Below, piece after piece: positions 8,371-17,297 of a stretch of DNA of 64,000 nucleotides. Within the stretch, counting starts at the first letter, position 1; every line of letters begins with the position of its first letter. A model generated the notes under the pieces. That model made no database searches. It was not told the DNA's origin and saw only the letters and a program-made list of their open reading frames with translations. This DNA is from Desulfonatronum sp. SC1 (GTDB lineage Bacteria; Desulfobacterota; Desulfovibrionia; Desulfovibrionales; Desulfonatronaceae), in the NCBI RefSeq assembly GCF_003046795.1, contig NZ_PZKN01000021.1, forward strand, positions 20,462 through 84,461. The letters are read 5' to 3'. The position numbers and the translations under genes were made by a program.

Positions 8371-10230
8371 TCACCACAATCCCTCCAGCGGTCCTCCCTT
8401 GGCCGCGAGCAGATCCACCCTTTTTCCCACTTCCGTATCCGGTTCCAGGGCCGGTGCATGGTGGGGCTTTGCTCGGGCGTCGATGACCAGGGGGCCGTTG
8501 CAGCCCCAGTGTTTGCAGGTCATGGTTTCGCCGACTCCATAGATGTCGCGGGCTGGATCGGAGCGGGTAAAGGTGGTCCAGAGGAAGTTGTTCAGGGTTC
8601 GGGCGACAAAGGCGCTGTCGTCGGCCACGATGATCAGGGGCCAGTCCATGAGTTGCTTGGCGGCGTGCAGTTCGCGGCAAAGTTCGGTCATGGCCGGATC
8701 CTGAGCGTGGCGGGCCCGGGTGCAGGCCGGACCTTGAATGACGAGGATTCCGGCCAGGACGTTCGGTGCGCAGACTTGGGGCGAGCCGAAGCCTCCCGGG
8801 AGGCGGAGGTCGCTGGGAAAAGACGTGGGCAGGGTCCGGCGGGGCGGACCGGCAGCGGCGATCACCACCTTGGAGCCTTGGTTTAGGCCCAGGCCGGAGT
8901 AGTCCAGGGTGTCCACGGTGGTCCGGGTTTGGAAGTGCAGATCCCGGGTCCAGTCCACCCGTTCCAGGACGTGGCGGAAAAACGCGGCGATGTCGTGGAT
9001 GTCCGGAGAGTCGTCGGCCTGGTCGACGATGAACAGATATTTGGCCAGGGAGAGTTGGCCCTGGCCGAGGATGGCGTTGGCCTGGGTGAGCAGTTCACGG
9101 GGCGCTCGTTCAGAATCATAGGGCACGTAGCGCTCGCTGCCCAGGGCCAGGAGCAGGGGATGCACCCCGGCGGCGTCCACGGCGTGTACGGCCCGGACTC
9201 CCGGAAGCACCGTGGGGATGGCCTCGCCGGTGAGATCGTGGATCAGCGCGCCGAAGGTGGTGTCTTCCTGGGGAGGACGGCCCACGGTGGTGAAGGGCCA
9301 GACCGCGTCCGGGCGGTGATAAACCCGGTCCACGGTGAGTACCGGAAAGTCGTGCTCCAGACTGTAGTAGCCCAGGTGGTCGCCGAAGGGGCCTTCGGGC
9401 AGGGTTCTGGCACCGTTGACCACGCCGGAGATGCAGAAGTCGGCCTGGGCCGGCATGGGCAGGCCGTTGGCGGAGCGGACCAACTCAAGCCGTTGGCCGC
9501 CGAGTATTCCGGCGAAGCTGAGTTCCGGCATGCCCTCGGGCAGGGGCATCACCGCGGCCAGGGTCATGGCCGGCGGTCCGCCAATGAACACGTTCACCCG
9601 CAACGGTAGGCCGCGTTGCAAAGCCACGGCATGGTGTACGCCGATGCCCCGGTGGATCTGATAGTGCAGGCCCGCTTCCCTGTCTGGCGCATACTGGCCT
9701 CCGGAGAACTGGACCCGGTACATGCCCAGGTTGGAGTTCATCCAATTATTCGGGCCGGATTTGACCGGGTTTTCGGAATAGACCTGGGGCAGGGTGACGA
9801 AGGCCCCGCCGTCCCTGGGCCAGGAAACCTGGTTGGGTAGGTCGGAGAGGGCGCAGCTCTTGGCCAGGATCGGCCCGTTGGCCACGTATTTCGGTCGGGC
9901 GTTCCACAGGGTGCGAACCAGTCCCAGATATTTCCAGGGAGCGCGTAGCGCGTCACTCGGATCGACCTTCAGCCGGACCAGTTTTTCCAGGGCCGGGAGG
10001 GTGTCCCGGAAGATGTATCTGGCCCGGTCCAGGGTGCCGAACAGATTGCCCAGCATGGGAAAGTGGCAGCCCTTGACCCTGGTAAAGAGCAGGGCCGGCC
10101 CTCCAGCCTGGTAAACCCGGCGCTGGATGACCCCGGCTTCCAGGTACGGATCCACTTCCACGTCCAACCGGACCAGCCTTCCGGCAGCCTCCAAATCGCG
10201 AATGCATGCTTGTAGCGTGTCGTATCCCAT
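8371..10230 (-). CDS. ubiD: UbiD-family decarboxylase (long form)
   Basis: A member of the prenylated-FMN-dependent UbiD decarboxylase family, about 619 residues from the chosen start, which is the long form found in anaerobes. In organisms with the futalosine route such enzymes are candidates for the naphthoate decarboxylation in menaquinone synthesis; that role is inferred. Family-like sequence includes LQACIRDLEAAGRLVRLDVEVDPYLE at the start (given here only as residues 4-29), GPALLFTRVKG, and GPFGDHLGYYS near the middle. ATG at 10230 fits the family N-terminus; ATG 10272 and GTG 10335 are alternatives without a good Shine-Dalgarno sequence. It is divergent from the first deoxyhypusine-synthase-like gene. 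Confidence 0.85.
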   Translation of the reverse strand: MGYDTLQACIRDLEAAGRLVRLDVEVDPYLEAGVIQRRVYQAGGPALLFTRVKGCHFPMLGNLFGTLDRARYIFRDTLPALEKLVRLKVDPSDALRAPWKYLGLVRTLWNARPKYVANGPILAKSCALSDLPNQVSWPRDGGAFVTLPQVYSENPVKSGPNNWMNSNLGMYRVQFSGGQYAPDREAGLHYQIHRGIGVHHAVALQRGLPLRVNVFIGGPPAMTLAAVMPLPEGMPELSFAGILGGQRLELVRSANGLPMPAQADFCISGVVNGARTLPEGPFGDHLGYYSLEHDFPVLTVDRVYHRPDAVWPFTTVGRPPQEDTTFGALIHDLTGEAIPTVLPGVRAVHAVDAAGVHPLLLALGSERYVPYDSERAPRELLTQANAILGQGQLSLAKYLFIVDQADDSPDIHDIAAFFRHVLERVDWTRDLHFQTRTTVDTLDYSGLGLNQGSKVVIAAAGPPRRTLPTSFPSDLRLPGGFGSPQVCAPNVLAGILVIQGPACTRARHAQDPAMTELCRELHAAKQLMDWPLIIVADDSAFVARTLNNFLWTTFTRSDPARDIYGVGETMTCKHWGCNGPLVIDARAKPHHAPALEPDTEVGKRVDLLAAKGGPLEGLW

Positions 10231-10408
10231 GACGGTCTTGTACTCGACGGATTTTTCAGCGTCCAGTTTCATATTTTCGTGCCCGGTTGGGAACGCTGAA
10301 TGAAGCCTGGCATAAATTGACGGAAGTCTTGGCACCGACTATTCCAAGGATAACGGATGCCGCAATCGGCAATTCACCCTACTTTTTGATTCCAAAGGAG
10401 ACTTCGTC

Positions 10409-11431
10409 ATGTGTTCGGCTGAGAGTACGACATCCAAGAAATCAAGCGATACCCTCAAACTCGGACCAGTGGGATCGTTCATTACGCACCATTATAGGCA
10501 TTTCAACGCAGCGGCCCTGGTCGACGCGGCTCGGGCCTATGACGCCTTTCTGCTTGAGGGCGGGAAGATGATGATCACCCTGGCCGGAGCCATGAGCACC
10601 GCGGAGTTGGGGCTGTCCCTGGCCGAGATGATCCGCCGGGACAAGGTGCATTTGATCGTCTGCACCGGGGCCAACCTGGAAGAGGACATCTTCAATCTCG
10701 TGGCTCACGATTTTTACGAACGGGTGCCCAACTACCGGGACCTTACCCCTCAGGACGAAGCGGAATTGCTGGCCCGGCATATGAACCGGGTCACGGACAC
10801 CTGCATTCCGGAAATGGAGGCCATGCGGCGGATCGAGAAGGCCATGCTCCAGGTCTGGACCGCGGCGGACACCAAGGGAGAGCGATATTTTCCCCATGAG
10901 TTTTTTCGGCAGATTCTGGCCGCCGGGGATCTGGCCCCGTCCTACCAGATTGATCCCAAGAACTCCTGGATGCTGGCGGCCATGGAAAAGAACGTGCCCA
11001 TGGTCGTTCCGGGCTGGGAGGACTCCACACTGGGCAACATGTACGCCGCCGCGGTGTTGCGGGGCGAGGTCAAAAACGTGCACACCGTGCGCACCGGGAT
11101 TGAGTACATGACCTGGCTCGCGGACCACTACACCCAGACCACGAAGCAAAATCCTCTGGGCATGTTTCAGATCGGTGGGGGGATCGCCGGGGACTTCCCG
11201 ATCTGCGTGGTGCCCATGCTCCACCAGGACATGGAGCAAATCGAGGTTCCGCTGTGGGGCTACTTTTGTCAGATTAGCGACAGCACCACCAGCTACGGCT
11301 CCTATTCCGGAGCCATCCCCAACGAGAAAATCACCTGGGGTAAACTGGGCGTGGACACACCCAAATTCATCATCGAATCCGACGCGACCATCGTCGCGCC
11401 GTTGATTTTCGCTTATTTGCTAAGTTGGTGA
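10409..11431 (+). CDS. Deoxyhypusine-synthase-like protein, paralogue 1
   Basis: NAD-dependent aminobutyl-transfer enzyme family. Eukaryotic and archaeal members modify eIF5A; bacterial members, which lack that substrate, are thought to make polyamines such as homospermidine. The 340-residue protein has the fold's NAD-binding features (MMITLAGAMSTAELG, GMFQIGGGIAGDFP) and the motif NEKITWGKLGVD with Lys312, aligned to the catalytic lysine of human DHS (SWGKI). ATG 10409 follows aaggaga. A second, clearly different paralogue lies at 17387-18520 beside an arginine decarboxylase. The family is secure; the reaction is not known from sequence. Confidence 0.88.
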   Translation: MCSAESTTSKKSSDTLKLGPVGSFITHHYRHFNAAALVDAARAYDAFLLEGGKMMITLAGAMSTAELGLSLAEMIRRDKVHLIVCTGANLEEDIFNLVAHDFYERVPNYRDLTPQDEAELLARHMNRVTDTCIPEMEAMRRIEKAMLQVWTAADTKGERYFPHEFFRQILAAGDLAPSYQIDPKNSWMLAAMEKNVPMVVPGWEDSTLGNMYAAAVLRGEVKNVHTVRTGIEYMTWLADHYTQTTKQNPLGMFQIGGGIAGDFPICVVPMLHQDMEQIEVPLWGYFCQISDSTTSYGSYSGAIPNEKITWGKLGVDTPKFIIESDATIVAPLIFAYLLSW

Positions 11432-11474
11432 CACTGCAGCGACACTTCCATATTCCATCGTCTGGCCAAGATGT

Positions 11475-11555
11475 TTAGCCACGGGGCACACGGGGAAAGA
11501 AACCCTGGTTTTCCCGAATATGTTCTCCGTGCCTCCTTGTGTGCTCCGTGGTTAA
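11475..11555. repeat. Dispersed stem-loop repeat, family A, copy 1
   Basis: An imperfect inverted repeat: ccacggggcacacgggga on the left and tctccgtg...gtgctccgtgg on the right, flanked by ttag and ttaa. The left arm is closely matched by the element at 14150-14210 (caccacggggaacacgggg). It lies in the 230-base gap between the deoxyhypusine-synthase-like gene and the MliC gene. Relatives of this cacgg-rich repeat are known between genes in many bacteria. Confidence 0.6.
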
Positions 11556-11661
11556 TTCTTCAGATATGTCGGTTCTTGCCCCAAATTTCGTTGTATTGGA
11601 AATGATCACGACATGACCACGGGAACCGGCTGAATCGGCGAACAAGAAGGAGGAAAGGAGC

Positions 11662-12033
11662 ATGCTACGGACAGTTGGAGTCTGCACCTGCCTGGCGATC
11701 CTGCTGATTGCCGGATGCAACTGGAGTCGCGACGGGCGTGATCCCGGCGAACTGACGGTGGTCCCGATCACAGATGTCGCTTATCTCTGTTCCGGCGAAA
11801 AGCGGGTCATGGCCCGGTATTATGTTCTCTCTGACAAGACGCTGCACTTTGTCCGTTTGGAGCTGCCCAACATGGAGGTGATCACCCTGCCCAACGCTGT
11901 TTCGGCTTCCGGTTCCAGGTACACCGACGAGCGGGAATTTGTTTGGTGGGTCAAGGGCCGGGAAGGTTTTCTGGAGAAGCGCGGCGAGGACGGGGAGTGG
12001 CGGCCGTATCTGGAGGATTGTCGCGAATTATGA
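11662..12033 (+). CDS. MliC-like lysozyme-inhibitor lipoprotein
   Basis: A 123-residue lipoprotein. The N-terminus is a short signal peptide ending in the lipobox LIAGC, with acylated Cys19. The rest resembles the MliC/PliC family of C-type lysozyme inhibitors: YLCSGEKRVMARYYV, then LPNAVSASGSRYTDEREFVWWVKG, then a C-terminal Cys that could pair with the Cys of YLCSG. SASGxxY and W..KG are the family's key positions. ATG 11662 is preceded by aaggaggaaaggag. It probably sits in the outer membrane and protects peptidoglycan, which is odd for a free-living anaerobe unless it meets predators or hosts. Confidence 0.75.
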   Translation: MLRTVGVCTCLAILLIAGCNWSRDGRDPGELTVVPITDVAYLCSGEKRVMARYYVLSDKTLHFVRLELPNMEVITLPNAVSASGSRYTDEREFVWWVKGREGFLEKRGEDGEWRPYLEDCREL

Positions 12034-12173
12034 AGAATTGAAGACTCCCTTGGAACTTTACCTTTATTGTCGATGAAAGGGGGGGAAGGGTTCTTTACGG
12101 CGGTCGATTTTCCTGCCATGTTATTTGTTTTTCGTGAATCCGGACACCTTTAGAAGAGCATCAAGGCAGAGCT

Positions 12174-12392
12174 ATGCTTCCCATGGATTGTTTGCGGGAA
12201 ATCGAGGAGCTGCTTTCCAGCGGCCAGTTGGTTCAGGATTTTCAGGGCGGATGCGAGAATGATCGGTTCGTGATCCTGGAATTCCTGGAAAAGTTGATGG
12301 ACCTGGGCGAGGCCGCGGACGCCGCGGCCACGGAGGCCATTTTCAAGGGCTCTTACCTGGAGATGACGGCGGCTGCCAAGGACCAGAAATAA
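12174..12392 (+). CDS. Small acidic protein of unknown function
   Basis: A 72-residue frame, acidic and predicted helical, starting at ATG 12174 with aagg seven bases upstream (ATG 12183 is also possible). I do not recognise it. Its last 40 bases overlap the end of rsmG on the opposite strand. The composition is protein-like (LREIEELLSSGQLVQDF), and it is not simply an antisense shadow because two thirds of it lies outside rsmG. It may be a small regulatory protein or a chance frame. Confidence 0.4.
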   Translation: MLPMDCLREIEELLSSGQLVQDFQGGCENDRFVILEFLEKLMDLGEAADAAATEAIFKGSYLEMTAAAKDQK

Positions 12393-13045
12393 CGGGTCTT
12401 GTCGCCGGAAGGGTAGCTTCGGACGGCCTGAAGGGACCAGCCCGACGGAAAGATTTTGGGCGGGGCCTCGTTGGCCATGATCAGGACCAGCCCTTCCGGT
12501 GCCAGCCAGGGGCGCACCAATTCCAGGAGTCGGGGCCAGGGCAGAAAGGCCCGGCTCAGGCACAAATCTAAGGGAGCCAGAGCGGGCAAAGCCTGTTCGG
12601 CCCGTTCCGGGCGAACCACTGTTTGACGCAGCCCCATGGCCGCGACGGCCTGGAGCAGAAAGGCCGTGCGCTTGCGGCGGATTTCCACCAGGTGATACGT
12701 TCCTTGCGGCCAGAACAGCCGCAAAGGCAGGCCGGGCAGCCCGGCCCCGGCGCCCAGGTCCACGGCCAGGGGTCTTTTCGGGTGGCTATCCGTGGCGTTT
12801 TTCAGCAGGGGCAGGGTGTCCAGAAAATCGGCCAACAGCCAACTGTCCGCCACCAAGTCCGTCAGGATGATCCTCCAGTCGCCGGGCCCCACCAGATTCA
12901 TGCGTTGATTCCACTGGAGCAGCAGGCTGAGGTAGCGGCTTAATCCCAGGGCCTGCTCCTTGGTCAGTGTCCGGCCGAGGTCGGGGGTCAGGGCTATGAT
13001 TTGGTCCGGTGTCGGCGGTGCCTGGGAGGTGGTTTTGGCGGTCAT
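12353..13045 (-). CDS. rsmG: 16S rRNA (guanine-N7) methyltransferase RsmG
   Basis: Methylates G527 (E. coli numbering) of 16S rRNA with SAM. The 230-residue protein has the SAM-binding motif VDLGAGAGLPGLPLRL at about residues 94-109, the earlier NLVG segment, and the later region LCLSRAFLPWPRLLE expected of the family (GidB). Length is normal. It starts at ATG 13045 and stands alone on the minus strand between the small unknown gene and fabD. Confidence 0.9.
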   Translation of the reverse strand: MTAKTTSQAPPTPDQIIALTPDLGRTLTKEQALGLSRYLSLLLQWNQRMNLVGPGDWRIILTDLVADSWLLADFLDTLPLLKNATDSHPKRPLAVDLGAGAGLPGLPLRLFWPQGTYHLVEIRRKRTAFLLQAVAAMGLRQTVVRPERAEQALPALAPLDLCLSRAFLPWPRLLELVRPWLAPEGLVLIMANEAPPKIFPSGWSLQAVRSYPSGDKTRYFWSLAAAVISR

Positions 13046-13090
13046 GGGACGATCCTTGGCCGATCACGGGGGAAAAGGCAAGAGGGAAGA

Positions 13091-13130
13091 GAGGGCTGAA
13101 GGCTGAGACCTGAAACCTGAGGTTTGAAAG
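13091..13130. repeat. Dispersed repeat, family D, copy 1
   Basis: A ctgaggct/acctgag-rich stretch upstream of fabD (gagggctgaaggctgagacc at 13091-13110). It shares its order of words with the segment at 61107-61140 inside the hybrid kinase gene (gagggctgagggttgaaacc). This links an intergenic repeat with the in-frame insert in that kinase. Confidence 0.5.
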
Positions 13131-13156
13131 TTGCAGCGGAATGGGAACGTGCTGTT

Positions 13157-14131
13157 ATGGATGAAAAAAATATGAGTGAATCAACATCGAAAATCGTGGT
13201 TGTCTTTCCCGGCCAGGGTTCCCAGGAGCCGGGCATGGGGCGGGACGTGGCGGAGCGGTTTCCCGAGGTCATGGAGCTTTGGCGGCGGACGGAAAAGGCG
13301 GCGGGAGCGCCGTTGCGTGAAATCTACTGGGACGGCGCTGAGCAGGACATGGCCCGCACCAGATATCTCCAGCCGGCCATGACCGCGACCACCTTGGGAT
13401 TGTGGATCGTGGGTCATGAACGCCTACAGGCAGAGGCCCTGGCCGGTCACAGTCTGGGAGAATTCGCCGCGCTAGCCGCGGCGCGGATTCTGGAAATTCC
13501 GGTGGTCCTGGAGCTGACTGCGTTGCGCGGACGCCTGATGGACGAGGTCGGGGAGGCCCAGGGCGGCAAGATGGCCGCGGTGCTCAAGCTTTCCCAGGAG
13601 GTGGTCCAGGAAATCGTGGACACGGCCCGGGGCGAAAGCGGCCAGGAACTGCGCATCGCCAACCACAATTCTCCGGCCCAGTTCGTGATTAGTGGGACCG
13701 CCGACCTGGTGGACCAGGCCGCGGCCCTGGTCAAAGAGCGCAAGGGCCGTGCCGTGCCCTTGGCCGTGAGCGGGGCTTTTCATAGTTCCTTGATGGCCGA
13801 ACCGGCCAAGGAGTTCGCCGGAGCATTGAAGAAGTTGGATTGGCGCACGCCGCGCATTCCTGTCTACTTCAACGTCACGGCGGCCGTGGAGTCCGATCCG
13901 GCTCGCATCCAAACCCTGGTGGCGAAGCAGATGACCTCTTCCGTTCTCTGGACCCAAGGCGTTCAAGCTCAATGGGCCGACGGGGGCCGAACCTGGATCG
14001 AGCTTGGCCCCAAGGGGGTTTTGAGTCGGCTGGCTGGCGCGATTCTGGCCAAAAAGGATGAGCCTTGGGAGGCGAAGAGCGTCCCGGGGCTGGAGGCACT
14101 GGAGGCCTTTGCATCGGCTGAAACGGCATGA
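13157..14131 (+). CDS. fabD: Malonyl-CoA:ACP transacylase FabD
   Basis: Transfers malonyl from CoA to acyl carrier protein, the entry step of fatty acid synthesis. The 324-residue protein has the N-terminal GQGSQ at 19-23, the nucleophile motif GHSLG with Ser99, and the histidine segment SGAFHSSLM in the second half. ATG 13157 gives a normal N-terminus; TTG 13124 would read through the dispersed repeat, and ATG 13172 is possible. No other fab genes are adjacent. A stem-loop repeat follows 18 bases after the stop. Confidence 0.93.
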   Translation: MDEKNMSESTSKIVVVFPGQGSQEPGMGRDVAERFPEVMELWRRTEKAAGAPLREIYWDGAEQDMARTRYLQPAMTATTLGLWIVGHERLQAEALAGHSLGEFAALAAARILEIPVVLELTALRGRLMDEVGEAQGGKMAAVLKLSQEVVQEIVDTARGESGQELRIANHNSPAQFVISGTADLVDQAAALVKERKGRAVPLAVSGAFHSSLMAEPAKEFAGALKKLDWRTPRIPVYFNVTAAVESDPARIQTLVAKQMTSSVLWTQGVQAQWADGGRTWIELGPKGVLSRLAGAILAKKDEPWEAKSVPGLEALEAFASAETA

Positions 14132-14149
14132 TTGTCTGGGCATTTTTTT

Positions 14150-14210
14150 GCACCACGGGGAACACGGGGAAAGAAAGGGTGATTTTTGGTTATTTGGTTC
14201 TCCGTGGTGC
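14150..14210. repeat. Dispersed stem-loop repeat, family A, copy 2
   Basis: gcaccacgg (14150-14158) pairs perfectly with ccgtggtgc (14202-14210); the inner part cacggggaaagaaa matches the element at 11475-11555. It lies just after fabD and 81 bases before argS. It can fold as RNA but lacks a T run, so termination is uncertain. Confidence 0.65.
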
Positions 14211-14291
14211 AATCTTCAGCGGCGGTGATTGTTCCCCGAAAACGTCGCTGGAGCGTTATCCAACTTCAACAAAAAACAGTCATTATACCCA

Positions 14292-15965
14292 ATGCGAGCA
14301 CAAAACTATTTACGGGAATTGTTGACGCCCTTTTTGACGGAACATGATTTGGAGTGGACCTCGGCGACGACCCTGGAACCACCGAGAGACAAGCGTTTCG
14401 GGGATTTGGCCACGAACATGGCCTTCACCCTGTCCAAGAAGGCCGGAAAGAATCCCCGGCAGATCGCCCAGGAGGTGGAACAGCGTTTGGTCGGCCTGGG
14501 CGACGGGCGGTTGGCCAAGGTGGAGACCGCCGGTCCGGGGTTCTTGAATTTCACCCTGGCCCCGTCTTTCTGGCAACAAGGCGTTCTGGACATCCTGGAT
14601 CAGGGCGACGAATACGGACAAACCGACTCGGGAAAAGGCCGCAAGGTCCAGGTGGAGTTCGTCTCCGCCAATCCCACCGGTCCGCTACATATCGGTCACG
14701 GACGCGGCGCGGCCCTGGGCGACAGTCTGGCCCGGATCCTGCGGTTCATGGGCCATGACGTGACCACGGAATACTATCTTAACGACGCCGGTCGGCAGAT
14801 GCGGCTTCTGGGAGCCTCGGTCCTAGCCCGGTATCTGGAACTGCTCGGTCGGGGCGCGGTTTTTCCCGAGGACGGGTATAAGGGTGATTATATCCGGGAG
14901 TTGGCCCAAGGGTTGCTGGCCCAAGAGGAACTGGACGGGGACGGAGAACGACCAGCAAACCTTCCGGAGCAAGAAGCCCTGGACGTGGCCCGGGAATACG
15001 CCATGGATCGGATTCTGGCCGGAATCCGTAAGGATCTCCAGGATTTTCGTGTGGAACACCAGGTCTGGTTTTCCGAGTCCGCCCTGATTCGCGACGGGGC
15101 CGTGGAGCAGATCCTGGATCGCTTGCGAACGGATGGATTGGCCTACGAACAGGACGGGGCGCTCTGGTTCGCCAGCACTCGATACGGGGACGACAAGGAC
15201 CGGGTGCTGCGCAAGTCCGACGGCTCGTTGACCTACTTGGCCTCGGACATCGCCTATCACGCGGACAAGTTCGAGCGCGGCTTCGACCTGGTGGTGGACA
15301 TCTGGGGCGCGGATCATCACGGCTACGTCGGTCGGATGAAGGCCGCGGCCCAGGCCCTGGGCCGGGATCCGGAGGACTTGCAGTGCATTCTGGTCCAACT
15401 GGTCAACCTGCTCCGGGCCGGGGAGCAGATCGCCATGTCCACCCGGGCCGGGGAATTCGAGACCCTGGCCGACGTGTGCGCAGAGGTGGGCCCGGACGCG
15501 GCCCGGTTCATCTTTCTCAGCCGCAAGAGCGACAGCCATTTGGACTTTGATCTGGAACTGGTCAAACGGCAGACCATGGACAACCCGGTCTACTACGTGC
15601 AGTACGCTCATGCCCGGATTCATTCTCTGCTGGCCAAGGCCGGAGAAGCCGGGGTGATGCCTTGGCGGGCGACCCTGGAGACGCTGGCCCTGCTGGACGG
15701 AGAGGCGGATCTGGAACTGCTCAAAGCCCTGGACCAGTTCGGAGACGTGCTGGTTTCCGCCGCGGCCACCCTCAGCCCGCACCACCTCAGCCATTATTTG
15801 TTGGATCTGGCCGGGAAGCTGCACCGCTACTATACCACACATCCGGTTCTGGCGGCTGGTTCGCCGGAATTGGTTCAGGCCCGGCTGGCCTTGTGCCGGG
15901 CCGTGGCCCAGGTGTTGCGCAACGGGTTGGGTTTGTTGGGCGTGAACGCACCGGAGAAGATGTAG
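14292..15965 (+). CDS. argS: Arginyl-tRNA synthetase
   Basis: Class I synthetase charging tRNA-Arg. The 557-residue protein has the N-terminal ArgRS-specific domain, the segment VEFVSANPTGPLHIGHGRG with HIGH at about 133-136, and the later MSTRAGEFETL at the KMSKS-loop position, as usual for ArgRS. The C-terminal helical anticodon-binding domain contains the expected NPVYYVQYAHARIHS. ATG 14292 matches the family N-terminus (MRAQNYLRELL), though no Shine-Dalgarno sequence is visible; an upstream frame start at 14229 runs through non-coding repeat flank. The SPOR protein follows after 12 bases. Confidence 0.95.
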   Translation: MRAQNYLRELLTPFLTEHDLEWTSATTLEPPRDKRFGDLATNMAFTLSKKAGKNPRQIAQEVEQRLVGLGDGRLAKVETAGPGFLNFTLAPSFWQQGVLDILDQGDEYGQTDSGKGRKVQVEFVSANPTGPLHIGHGRGAALGDSLARILRFMGHDVTTEYYLNDAGRQMRLLGASVLARYLELLGRGAVFPEDGYKGDYIRELAQGLLAQEELDGDGERPANLPEQEALDVAREYAMDRILAGIRKDLQDFRVEHQVWFSESALIRDGAVEQILDRLRTDGLAYEQDGALWFASTRYGDDKDRVLRKSDGSLTYLASDIAYHADKFERGFDLVVDIWGADHHGYVGRMKAAAQALGRDPEDLQCILVQLVNLLRAGEQIAMSTRAGEFETLADVCAEVGPDAARFIFLSRKSDSHLDFDLELVKRQTMDNPVYYVQYAHARIHSLLAKAGEAGVMPWRATLETLALLDGEADLELLKALDQFGDVLVSAAATLSPHHLSHYLLDLAGKLHRYYTTHPVLAAGSPELVQARLALCRAVAQVLRNGLGLLGVNAPEKM

Positions 15966-15977
15966 GCCGTTCTGAAC

Positions 15978-16673
15978 ATGGCGCAGAAGAACTCCAAACC
16001 CTCGGCTTCCTCCGGCGGAAAGAAGAAACGCTGGAGATTTGAACTGGGCCCCTTTGGGATGCTTGGCGTGGGATTGGTGGGCACGTTGGTCATGGCCTGG
16101 GCGTTCATTTTGGGCATTCTGGTGGGCAGAGGGTACCATCCGGAGTCGGTGATTCCAGAAATTGGATGGTCGCCTCCCCCACTGCCGACGCTCTCCTCGC
16201 CGCGAACCGTCTTGCAGCCCGAGGAGTTGCGGTTTCATGAGACGCTTCAGGAACGAGGCAGTCAACCTTTCCCTGAAGCGCCTCGTCGAGCTGAAGCGCC
16301 GCTTGTTTCGGCACCAGTTCGGCCGGATCCCCAGGCCCAACGGGAGGCCGTGCCTGATCCCGTCCCGGCTCCGGTAGTTGCCGCGCACGAACCGACTGGC
16401 CCGACGGAGCCTCTTGAATTCGCGGAGCCTCGCTTTGAGTTCGTCTACCAGGTGGCCTCGTTTCAGAATGACACCCAGGCCAGGGCGTTGCAGCAAAGCA
16501 TTGCCTCCGCGGGATTGCTGGCTTCCGTGGAAGCTGGAATGGTCAATGATCGGCAATGGTATCGGGTCCTGGTCACGGTGCGCGGCTCTCAGGCCGAGGC
16601 GGATCTGGCCAAGTCGCGGCTCCAGGGTTTGGGCATCGCGGACCCTTTCCTTCGGGCCAAAAAATCTTTATGA
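15978..16673 (+). CDS. SPOR-domain membrane protein
   Basis: A 231-residue bitopic inner-membrane protein: short basic cytoplasmic N-terminus (KKKRWRF), one transmembrane helix (about 28-52), a proline-rich periplasmic linker (about 55-150) and a C-terminal SPOR domain (about 155-225, with FEFVYQVASFQNDTQARAL and WYRVLVTVRGSQAEADLAKSR split across it). SPOR domains bind denuded glycan at division sites. It is placed directly after argS, a common arrangement in this group, and probably cotranscribed with it. Confidence 0.88.
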   Translation: MAQKNSKPSASSGGKKKRWRFELGPFGMLGVGLVGTLVMAWAFILGILVGRGYHPESVIPEIGWSPPPLPTLSSPRTVLQPEELRFHETLQERGSQPFPEAPRRAEAPLVSAPVRPDPQAQREAVPDPVPAPVVAAHEPTGPTEPLEFAEPRFEFVYQVASFQNDTQARALQQSIASAGLLASVEAGMVNDRQWYRVLVTVRGSQAEADLAKSRLQGLGIADPFLRAKKSL

Positions 16674-16723
16674 GGCATTTCACTTCCTCGGGAGTGGAAA
16701 CATTTTGTTTAGGAGGATCGAAT

Positions 16724-17272
16724 ATGATCAATTTTGTACCACGGCAGGCGTTTTTCACCAGGGGCATCGGCAGACACAAAAACAAACTTCAGTCTTTCGA
16801 GTTGGCGTTGCGCGACGCCGGGATCGAAAAGCTGAATCTGGTTTATGTGTCCAGCATCTTCCCTCCAAACTGCAAAATGGTCACAGTGGAAGAAGGGGTG
16901 AAACAGCTCAGTCCGGGACAGATCACCTTTTGCGTGATGGCCCGCAACGCCACCAACGAGAAGGGGCGTTTGGTGGGGTCAGCCGTGGGCATGGCCTTTC
17001 CGGCCAGCAAGGAGCACTACGGCTACATTTCCGAGCATACCGCCTTTGGGGCCGATGAGCAGGAACTGGGCGACTTTGCCGAAGACCTGGCCTCCACCAT
17101 GCTGGCCACCACCCAGGGCGTGGACTTCAACCCGGAGACCGCCTATGACGAAAGGCGACAAATCTATCTGATGAGTGGGAAAATCATCGACTCGGCCTCG
17201 GCCCCGGTGGTGACCATGGGGCAGGCCGGGGTCTGGACCACCACGGTTTCCGCCGCGGTGTTCCTCCCCTGA
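16724..17272 (+). CDS. pdaD: Pyruvoyl-dependent arginine decarboxylase
   Basis: Converts arginine to agmatine and CO2 with a self-made pyruvoyl group. The 182-residue proenzyme has the cleavage motif VSSIFPPNC; self-cleavage between Ser43 and Ser44 would leave the pyruvoyl on the larger chain. The conserved QITFCVMARNATNE and GYISEHTAFGADEQELGDFAED (two adjoining motifs) also fit the archaeal/chlamydial PvlArgDC family. ATG 16724 has aggagga at 16711-16717. A strong terminator follows, then a deoxyhypusine-synthase-like gene, suggesting a polyamine locus starting from agmatine. Confidence 0.92.
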   Translation: MINFVPRQAFFTRGIGRHKNKLQSFELALRDAGIEKLNLVYVSSIFPPNCKMVTVEEGVKQLSPGQITFCVMARNATNEKGRLVGSAVGMAFPASKEHYGYISEHTAFGADEQELGDFAEDLASTMLATTQGVDFNPETAYDERRQIYLMSGKIIDSASAPVVTMGQAGVWTTTVSAAVFLP

Positions 17273-17297
17273 GGACGCACTAAAAAATGCCGTTAAC

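Noticed and set aside
12034..12173. Possible terminator after the MliC gene
   Set aside because: Only a G-rich stretch without a matching stem or T run.
14823..16556. Long minus-strand frame across argS and the SPOR gene
   Set aside because: Spans two real genes in antisense and has no domain signature.
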